DNA of 64,000 nucleotides from NCBI GenBank assembly GCA_963971305.1, contig OZ020305.1, positions 49,023,080 to 49,087,079 of the forward strand, written 5' to 3'. Shown piece by piece: positions 56,941-64,000 of this stretch. The notes beneath the pieces are model-generated. The model was given only the letters and a program-made list of their open reading frames with translations. It ran no database searches and was not told the DNA's origin. Made by a program: the position numbers and the translations under genes. This stretch comes from Arcuatula senhousia. Taxonomy: Eukaryota; Mollusca; Bivalvia; Mytilida; Mytilidae. The stretch's first letter is position 1. Each line of letters starts with the position of its first letter.

Positions 56941-57891
56941 ATGAAATTAGAGACATGGCTGAGAGGAATAATTGAACCCTCTAGTTCACCCTGGTGTGCA
57001 CCAATCGTCATGGTTACCAAAAAGTCGGATAATAAAATAAGGTTTTTTTGTGACTACCGAAAACTAAATGACATTAGTGAAGCGGATTCACAACCACTGC
57101 CGCGCATTGATGATACGTTAGATGCCTTGAGTGGAAACCATTGGTTATCCACCTTAGATCTCCGATCTGGGTATTGGCAATGTGGTTTAGCTGATAAAGA
57201 CCGTGAGAAAACGGCCTTTTGCATTCCAGGGAGTGGACTTTGGCAATTTAAAGTGTTACCTTTTGGACTAAAAGGGGCACCTGCCACTTTCGAGAGACTT
57301 ATGGAAAAAGTTTTAGCGGGGTTAACCTGGAAAATTTGTCTCGTCTATCTTGACAACATTATTGTTTTTTCGAAAACTTTCGATGAACATTTGAAAAATC
57401 TCAATGAAGTTTGTGAAAGAATAAGGAGTGCTAATTTGAAATTACATCCTTCAAAATGTTTACTATTGCAAAATGAAGTCACATTTTTGGGTCACAATGT
57501 TAGTGGAGAGGGTATCAAAACTGATGAAACAAAAATTGAAGCCGTTAAAAACTGGCCCACTCCCAGGAATGTAAAAGAAGTTCGAAGCTTTGTTGGTCTC
57601 TGTTCCTATTACAGACGATTTGTACAGAACTTCTTGGTCATTGCAAAACCCCTTCATCGTTTAACTGAGAAGTGAAGAAAATTTGTCTGGTCACCCGAAT
57701 GCAACGAGGCGTTCGAAAAGTTGAAGCAAAGTTTAATCAGTACTCCTGTCCTAGGTTTTCCTATGGGCGAAGGTCTTTATATTCTCGACACAGATGCGAG
57801 CGATTTTGGCATGGGTGGTATTTTATCTCAAATCCAACAGGGTGTCGAAAGGGTCATAAGTTATTACAGTAAAACTTTTTTCCAAATGTGA
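56941..57891 (+). pseudogene. pol: G2 reverse transcriptase and RNase H start
   Basis: RT: GIIEPSSSPWCAPIVMVTKK, IRFFCDYRKLNDI, PLPRIDDTLDALSG, KTAFCIPGSGLWQFKVLPFG and then the active-site box LVYLDNIIVFSKTF. The second Asp of the usual Y-x-D-D is Asn here, so polymerase activity should be lost. Thumb VRSFVGLCSYYRRFV. A TGA at 57673 interrupts the frame, which goes on with KFVWSPECNEAFEKLKQ and RNase H ILDTDASDFGMGGILS to a frame break near 57885. A 1-base deletion near 56965 separates this from the upstream part. Confidence 0.92.
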
Positions 57892-57922
57892 AAAGAACTA
57901 TTGTGTTACAAGTAAAGAACTT

Positions 57923-59377
57923 TTGGCAATTGTTAATTCTATTAAACATTTTCACCATTACTTATATGGTCGGAAATTTCTTGTTCGGAGTGATCACGGA
58001 TCACTGAGATGGTTGATCAATTTTAAAAATCCCGAGGGACAACTAGCTAGATGGCTAGAAGTATTAGGCGCGTATGACTTTTCTATACAACATCGACCAG
58101 GTCGCGTCCACTCGAACGCAGACGCAATGTGTCGCAGACCATGCCCAGAGGGTTGTACTCACTGTTCTCGCAAAGAAAATAATGAAAACCAATGTGTTTC
58201 AGTTGAAAGTGTTGGGTTAATACAAGAGAATCCAATTTCGTATGAAGTTCCCTCAGTTTGCTCAAAACCTATAAACTCTTTGACCTGGCCAGTCAAGGAA
58301 AATTTAGGCGAGAGTGTAAAAGCTGAGAATTCTAGTATAAACGCAAAACATGAGTTGTTAGAAAAAGTATCAAAAGTACGAAAAGAGACACCTACCATTG
58401 TAGGGAGTGAGTACTCAGACGATACTTGTAAATTTGAAAGTCACCAAAAAGAGATACCAACCATAAATGGTGGTATAAGTATGGTGGAGAAAGAAATTTG
58501 TATGAAAAATAGAGATACTAAAACGTGTAAAGCGGAATATAGTGGAGTAAATGTTGTAAAAACAAGACAAATGAGTAATAGAGAGTCTGAGTCAAAAATA
58601 CAAGAGGACACAGACATAGAGATACATGTAACACAAATAAATGATAAAACTCTTAAGATAATAAGGGAGTGGGTTGAAAATAAACAGAAGCCTAAATGGG
58701 CAGATGTAGCACCTTTAAGTGTTGAAATAAAATATTATTTGAACAGGTTAGATTCTTTTGAAGTAAAAGATAGAGTTCTTTGTCGCAAATGGGAAAGTGA
58801 TGATGGAAAGAAAATAAATTGGCACATTGTCATACCTGAAAGTCAAAAGGGTTCTGTGTTAGACCAATTACACAACAGTGTAACCGGGGGTCATTTAGGT
58901 TTTAAGAAAACTCTTGAAAAGGTCAGACAGAGATACTTTTGGTTTGGCTTAAGAAAATTTGTTGAACGTTGGTGTAAGAAATGTGATGTTTGCGCAAGCC
59001 GGAAGCCTCCTAAAAGACAGGCTAAGACCCCTATGCAAAAATATGTTGTCAGTGCTCCCCTAGAAAGAGTAGCTTTAGATATAATGGGACCCCTTCCTAG
59101 TTCTGAATCTGGGAATAGATATTTATTAGTGATGGGTGATTATTTTACCAAATTTGTTATGGCGGTTCCAATGAAAAATCAAGAGGCAGACACTGTTGCT
59201 CGTATTTTTATAGATAACTTTGTATCCATATTTGGGGTACCAAGACAGGTCCATACTGACCAGGGCTCAAATTTTGAATCAAATTTATTCAAAAATGTAT
59301 GCAAGATCTTAGATATAGATAAAACCCGAACAACTGTGATGAGACCAAGTCAGATGGTATGGCGGAACGTTATATGA
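57923..59377 (+). pseudogene. pol: G2 RNase H end, linker and integrase
   Basis: RNase H end: ELLAIVNSIKHFHHYLYG, VRSDHGSLRWLINFKNPEG, GRVHSNADAMCRR. A Cys-rich patch (CPEGCTHCSRKE) and a long charged linker follow. Integrase zinc site HNSVTGGHLGFKKTL..WCKKCDVCASRK, then the core: VALDIMGPLPS, HTDQGSNFES. At ~59345 one base is missing, so the third catalytic region (SDGM..ERY) is split between this frame and the next. Confidence 0.92.
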
Positions 59378-59937
59378 GAACTATTTGTAATATGCTTGCC
59401 TCTTTTGTGTCAGATCATCAGAGAGATTGGGATCAATTCATTTCCCTATTGATGATGGCATACCGTTCTGCTGTTCATGAAACAACCAAAACCTCTCCAA
59501 ACCATATGATGTTTGGACGTGAAGTAAATTTACCCATTGACCTTGTCTATGGTAGTCCTCCCAATGAAGGAGAGTCAAAACTCGATCCCCCTGATTATGT
59601 CCATGCGTTAGAGACGGCATTGAATGAAATTCATGAAATAGCCCGTCTAAAAACAAATTTCGCTTGTGAGTCTATGAAAAATACTTATGATCACAAGATA
59701 CACCAAAATATGTACAAAGTTGGTGATGCTGTGTGGTACTACCAATACCAACGGAAGTTAGGTTGGAACCCAAAGTTACAGAGGCCATGGCATGGGCCCT
59801 ATGTTATAATAAATAAATTGAATGATGTCCTTTATAGGATTAAGCTAAGTCCTAAAGCTAAACCAAAGGTAGTGCATCATGATAAGTTGAAACCGTATCT
59901 TGGTGAAAATAAACCCTTGTGGTTCCCAATCACATAA
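59359..59937 (+). pseudogene. pol: G2 integrase C-terminal part
   Basis: MAERYMRTICNMLASFVSDH with the catalytic Glu of the DDE triad, then QRDWDQFISLLMMAYRSAVH and the C-terminal GPY/F module (VGDAVWYYQYQRKLGWNP, RPWHGPYVIINKLNDVLYRI, VVHHDKLKPYLGE). TAA at 59935-59937. No chromodomain. It ends the Pol unit; the extra gene begins 316 bases later. Confidence 0.92.
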
Positions 59938-60253
59938 CAATGTGAATATTTGATGTCAGTTGTCAGAGAAACAGTTAATTGTTGTTAAAATTACATATTT
60001 AGGATAGTCTATGTTTTATGATTATAATTATCACTTAAACTAGTTTATTGATATAACACATAGCAATGTGAGTGAAGTGTGTATGTATGAAAGTTGTTCT
60101 TGAAATCTCAAGTTTTCTTTAATGAGGTGTACTACTGTATCTACCTACAAAAGAATTAAATAAAACATATTTTAAAAATTGATGTCAAATATGCCAATAT
60201 GCAAAATATTTGATGGAAAAATAGTATAAATGTATATATTTTTATACTTACAG
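59938..60253 (+). promoter_or_regulatory. Spacer with putative 3' splice site (G2)
   Basis: AT-rich non-coding sequence that ends in a T-rich tract and TTTTTATACTTACAG at 60239-60253. The next codons are HKWICRICED, aligned with G1 YKCGICND and in the same phase. I read 60251-60253 as the acceptor of a spliced mRNA for the extra gene. Confidence 0.5.
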
Positions 60254-60646
60254 CACAAATGGATCTGTAGAATTTGTGAGGATGTGGAGTTCAGAGAGAG
60301 GTGGTGTGCTGAAAGACATATTGTGGAAAAACATAGCCAGTTTGGCTACAAATGCCCATCGTGCAAGAAAATCTTCCCCAGACAAAACACGCAACATGGA
60401 TGTAAGGTGGAAAAAAAAGAGATGATCTGTTTCGATAGCCATACAGGAGGAAGAGGCACAGAGGCAGAGAAGAATATGGAAGAATTTAAGAGGACAGAGG
60501 TCCACCTGAAACTAATCCACAAGTTCGACGGAGAGGAAGTTCCGATAAAGCCAAGGAGGTCGTACACTGCATCAAGTAGGTCAGTCAAGAGTAGTGCCTT
60601 AAGCACTACTCTTATGACAGAGGAAGAGAGAGTGGACGAAAATTGA
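60254..60646 (+). pseudogene. G2 extra gene, zinc-finger part
   Basis: The frame is open from 60230, but I start at the acceptor. Two Cys/His modules: WICRICEDVEFRERWCAERH with IVEKH, a C2H2-type finger (CxxC, two His), and YKCPSCKKIFPRQNTQHGC, a second CxxC with His/Cys. A charged helix follows (EAEKNMEEFKRTEVHLKLIH), then a basic and Ser-rich part (KPRRSYTASSRSVKSSALS). TGA at 60644-60646; the reading goes on in the next frame at 60643. Similarity to G1 and G3 is limited to the finger and general layout. It probably binds nucleic acid or protein (inference). Confidence 0.7.
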
Positions 60647-60921
60647 TAGAGGAGAGAAAGAAGGACAGGGCTGGTCCGTCGGGTGATGCCCCGGTAGCAA
60701 AGAAGGCAAGAATAGAAGCAGGAATCAGCAAGGAGCAGAAACTCCAGAAGATCAAGGCGGTTCTTCAGGATCTCTCCTCGGAGATGGGGGAGACCCTGAA
60801 TGTCACGATTGAGGGCGAGCCTCAAGTTGATTTACAAATACATGCCACTGAGGAGGAGGTGGGCTATTTCCCCAGAACAGAAACAGACAAGAACAGAGGA
60901 AGCCCACTCATCCAGAAGTAG
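60643..60921 (+). pseudogene. G2 extra gene, middle segment
   Basis: Continuation in another frame after 60646. Basic start (EERKKDRAGPSGDAPVAKKA), then a helical, acidic part (KLQKIKAVLQDLSSEMGETL, VDLQIHATEEEVGYF). PVAKKARIEA looks like a nuclear-localisation motif. It ends at TAG 60919-60921, while the coding sense has already moved to the frame of the KCTD-type domain near 60860. The two frame changes may be lesions or, less likely, an unrecognised small intron. Confidence 0.6.
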
Positions 60922-61369
60922 TACATCATTGCAGTCTACCAGAAGTTCGCAGGCATCGTCAATAGAAGAAGAGGTGACAGAGGAGCGAACAGTAGTCGTC
61001 TCCAACACAATGTCAGAGGAGGTAGATCGATATCTCCGATATCTTCAAGATTGCCAGGAAAATATGATCATACTCAACGTTGGTGGAGTCCGGTTCGAGA
61101 CGAGCAAGAACTCCCTCCGGGCAGATCCCTCATCAGTTTTCGCCTTAATGTTGGATAATAATTCAGCATTCCGCCCATCCAATAACGTTTACACCTTTGA
61201 CCGTGATCCTGCACACTTTAAATTAATTCTAAACTACTTGAGAAATAACTGTATTCTTGAGAAGAGATACCTGCCCAGGGAACATCATTATCTTAATGAG
61301 TTAGCTACTGAAGCTAAATTTTATAAACTGAATAAGCTTGAAAGCTATAGTGGAAGAGAGGTTGGCTGA
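60860..61369 (+). CDS. KCTD-type BTB/T1 domain of G2 extra gene
   Basis: In frame with an ATG at 60800, but in-register coding starts near 60860. A Ser-rich linker (SSRSSTSLQSTRSSQASS), an acidic patch (SIEEEVTEERTVVV) and a short helix (SEEVDRYLRYLQDCQEN) lead into the T1 domain: MIILNVGGVRFETSKNSLRA, YTFDRDPAHFKLILNYLRNN, LPREHHYLNELATEAKFYKL. These are the canonical KCTD/Kv T1 segments over ~95 residues. TGA at 61367-61369. No membrane segments follow. Same position as in G1. Known KCTD proteins form pentamers or tetramers, and many recruit Cullin-3; whether this one does is unknown. Confidence 0.88.
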   Translation, partial: WAISPEQKQTRTEEAHSSRSSTSLQSTRSSQASSIEEEVTEERTVVVSNTMSEEVDRYLRYLQDCQENMIILNVGGVRFETSKNSLRADPSSVFALMLDNNSAFRPSNNVYTFDRDPAHFKLILNYLRNNCILEKRYLPREHHYLNELATEAKFYKLNKLESYSGREVG

Positions 61370-61936
61370 CTTGTGTGCTTGCAGGTTGAATATGTGAGTG
61401 ATTGTTGGAAAATTTTATTGTATGAAGGAAGTATGATATTTGTGATGTTAATGGATAATTGAAGGTTTATGTCAGAGTTTTCCATCTGAAAAGATGTCAT
61501 TGCCAGAAAGTGTAGTTTAAAATTTTAGTAGATTTTATTTATTGTTATAAAGGTTCAATTTATGATGGCAATGAATAGATACAGTTTTGAAAGCTAAATC
61601 GTTTTTTCAGTTAATGGAAAAGCGAAATTTATATAAATAAAAGTTCAAACAGCACTGTTAGCAGTGAGGTTTCCAATTTCATTTATTTCATATATTTGAT
61701 GAAGTAAATTGTTGTCTTAAATTTTTGATATTATATGATTATAATATAACCCACCATTTCGTTTGAAATGCCTGTACCAAGTCAGGACCATTGCGATCCA
61801 CCAGTTCTCCGGTATGACTGATTCGTTTTTGTCATTTTCTCTGGACTATGAGATTGATCATTCAAGTTCGGTAGTTTTGTTATTACCTTTTTTTACGCTG
61901 TTAACTTTCAATTGTCCAATTTGTGGACCAAATCCT
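61370..61936 (+). other. G2 3' untranslated region
   Basis: AT-rich sequence between the KCTD-type frame and the polypurine tract. No conserved motif seen. Confidence 0.5.
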
Positions 61937-61951
61937 GAAGGTAGGGGGCAA
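61937..61951 (+). promoter_or_regulatory. G2 polypurine tract
   Basis: GAAGGTAGGGGGCAA immediately before TGTAACGC of the 3' LTR. Confidence 0.85.
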
Positions 61952-63427
61952 TGTAACGCTCGCCTCCCTTTGTTGTAGTTAACTGATATTTGAGCTATTG
62001 TTGTCGTCTGAATGTATGAATGAAACCTGAATGCCACATAACCCTTTTGTGTGTTTTAAATATTTATTATTGAGCTCAAATAATAAGTTGTTTTAGCCAA
62101 AACATCATATTGTTGTTATTTTTATAGAATTGTTGCTCCTGTGTAATAAAGTTGGTGTTAATGATAATCTTGTGTATTAATGTGGTCAAACAAGTGTATA
62201 CACATATATCTGAAGTTAAACATATCCATTTGTTTCTAGATTGTTGAAATAAAGCATTGATTTTAAGGCATCGGACTTGGAAGTTCTGAACAAATGTAAA
62301 CATTACGAGTTCACAAGGCTATATTGCCGTAAATACCTATTTAAATTAAACAATGGGTAGAAAGCCCATCTCTGTTAAGTTACTCCACTGTAGTGTAGAT
62401 GTGTCACACTAATAATATAGTGTGTTTGTGTTGCAATCAAACAGGAAAGCATTTTTATTAACGCTAAATGTTGTTATTTACAACCGGCAAGTACAGTTAT
62501 GCTAGCCGACGTTGTTATAAACCAAGTGCTGTGATTGGTTGAATAGTGGTATTTTGTGAAACGCGGTACGTCATTGGCTCATCCGTTAAATAAAACCAGT
62601 GATGCGTACCGGAACTAGCAATTAATTGCGTCATTAGCATTCCAAAGAGTTCCAGAGCGGCAAATTTCAAAGACAAAAATTCCTAAAGTTAGAATTACAC
62701 CATGTCAGACAATATATCAGGGATTTCAAAAGTTAGTAAAGTTGTAGAAAAGTACTATTGACAACCTATAGTTGAGAAAAACCTTGTTTTATATGGTTTT
62801 CTCGTTGGTGGAAATCCTGGGTGTAAAACTTGGGTGCAAAATGTCGGTGATTTTGGTGTAAATCTCCGGGTGGAAATTCAAGGTGTAATTTCTTGGTGGA
62901 AATTCTTTGGTGCAAATATGAATTGTCTGATGTTATAAATAGGAAATAGATACTATAGGTTTCCGTATTCACGGCAAACGATGTTTACTTTGCTTAGCCA
63001 GTGTTGTTTTTGTTATTTGTTGGAAACTGCCTTTAAGTTATAAGCTTCAAGTTATTTGTGTAGTGAAGGGAGGTTAAATATTGAATATTGTTTGTTCTAT
63101 TAAAAGTCTATTAGGTTGATTCAGGTTCCGGTGTTCCTCATAAAACACCACGTTGTATTTTTCTGATATCCCGGAATATTGGTGAAGAGTTCCGAGTCCC
63201 GACAGCCTTAATGGATCGGATTACATTGAGTTTTTAATAAATAATTAAGTTTTATTTGAGTTCCCATTTGTTCATTCCCTTTCCCCCATCCTATAGCGTT
63301 TTTGGTTTGTGAAGTTCAAAACTCGCCACACCCGAAACCCTATAGTGAATTCATAGAGTAATCCCCTTCTTGATGTATCGCAGTGTTCTCTGGTGATTGA
63401 CTCTAGCACCCGAGGGGCGGCGTTACA
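61952..63427 (+). repeat. G2 3' LTR
   Basis: 1476 bp, TGTAACGCTCGCC..GGCGGCGTTACA. TATAAATA at 62934-62941 and AATAAA at 63236-63241. It carries the empty site for the hAT-like MITE of the 5' LTR at 62359-62366. Confidence 0.95.
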
Positions 63428-63431
63428 ATAT

Positions 63432-64000
63432 AGCAATAATAATTTAAATGGACAATAGACAAAGTCAAATAGCTGGATATTTAAAATCCAAAATTTGTTT
63501 CTTTTATAAATATACTTTTTTCCAATATGTGAAATCTTATTCTTAAACTCATCAAGACTAGAAGTGAAAACCATATTCATTTGTAATTGCCCTGGTAACC
63601 TTGTCACGTAGGGGACTTATCACATGGTTACCTTTTAGGTTCATCTTTTGGTATCAATTTTTTTAAAAGTTAATTTCCAAGTTTTCGGTTGAAATAAGAC
63701 AAAGAAAAGTACAAATTAAAGGCAATAAGGAATCATAGAGAAACAGGCCTTTTGATTTGGTTAGGGATCCTGTGTTTTAACTACCATGCTTAACAGACAT
63801 GGGTATAGCTGAAGGCCTCAAAAGCTCTTGGGTACAATGTAAATGATGCAAAAACATCCATTCTTGTGATTTCCTGAAAGCTTATCATGAAATTTAGATT
63901 TCATAATTCATTTAAAAAAATCATCATATAAACTACAAAACAACACAAAAATGCAGTTGGAAAAGTAAGAAATCTGTAAATATTGACCAATGTTGTCTTA
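63432..64000. other. Flanking DNA, no gene recognised
   Basis: AT-rich. A minus-strand frame at 63272-63607 crosses the LTR boundary and is not a gene. Confidence 0.4.

Larger units (their letters stand above)
51715..63427 (+). mobile_element. G2: full-length Ty3/Gypsy LTR retrotransposon
   Basis: Complete element with LTRs 51715-54361 and 61952-63427 and ATAT target duplication (51711-51714, 63428-63431). Order: LTR, primer site, gag, pro, RT, RNase H, integrase, extra gene with KCTD-type domain, polypurine tract, LTR. By eye about 15-20 differences lie between the LTRs outside the MITE, roughly 1%. Despite this the coding region has many lesions. Confidence 0.95.

Noticed and set aside
60643..60921. 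Separate small gene between finger and T1 domain
   Set aside because: The segment overlaps both neighbours in different frames and continues their composition; more simply one gene with frame changes.
61060..61369. Host KCTD gene or potassium-channel exon
   Set aside because: The T1 domain has no channel segments and no introns around it, lies before a polypurine tract and LTR, and recurs in the same place in G1.
63272..63607. 111-codon minus-strand frame
   Set aside because: Crosses the end of the G2 LTR into flank; no motif.
1..64000. tRNA, rRNA or bacterial-type operons
   Set aside because: No tRNA cloverleaf, rRNA core sequence or clustered prokaryotic genes were seen; introns and retroelements show a eukaryotic genome.

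Overview
The window looks like a stretch of a bivalve mollusc genome, possibly a mussel. It is AT-rich, host exons sit between splice signals, TACATG-type simple repeats are common, and many repeat families of mollusc type are nested in one another. The species call is inference. No rRNA, tRNA or CRISPR array was seen.

The main content is three related Ty3/Gypsy LTR retrotransposons. G1 (+, from the left edge to about 11-12 kb) is cut by the window edge and by three insertions. G2 (+, 51715-63427) is complete: both LTRs, 4-bp target duplication, a tRNA-Leu-type primer site, gag, pro-RT-RNaseH-IN and a polypurine tract. G3 (-, about 34.7-37.6 kb) is a fragment. All three carry an extra gene between integrase and the 3' LTR. 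It starts directly after a 3' splice-site-like (T-rich)nACAG and encodes a Cys/His finger followed by charged sequence. In G1 and G2 it ends in a KCTD-type BTB/T1 tetramerisation domain (10396-10761 and about 61060-61350). G3 is cut off before that point. A retroelement gene that joins a zinc finger to a KCTD/BTB domain, probably made from a spliced mRNA, is the most striking feature here. A role in CUL3 ubiquitin-ligase recruitment or in tetramerisation is inference.

Layout: 0-11 kb G1, with a 2.9-kb DNA transposon in RT, a SINE-like retroposon in integrase and a foldback MITE in the extra gene. 11-13.9 kb 3' LTR and unassigned DNA. 13.97-16.11 kb six tandem copies of a ~357-bp satellite. 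16.84-27.24 kb a 10.4-kb block bounded by inverted CAACGTTGA-rich ends, holding a small intron-containing host gene (- strand, exons at 18.4-25.1 kb). 28.5-29.9 kb a two-exon, frameshifted host-type or transposon-type gene (-). 31-34.7 kb nested retroposons and a Penelope-like reverse transcriptase fragment. 34.7-37.6 kb G3. 38.0-41.4 and 46.2-48.5 kb two inverted copies of a modular repeat with hairpin ends. 41.4-46 kb a second Penelope-like fragment, a split retroposon and a Gypsy RNase H scrap. 48.7-51.7 kb further repeats. 51.7-63.4 kb G2, with a hAT-like MITE (itself holding a retroposon tail) in the 5' LTR and a Harbinger-like MITE in gag. 63.4-64 kb flank.

All retrotransposon reading frames are interrupted, so none of the copies is expected to be autonomous as read here.
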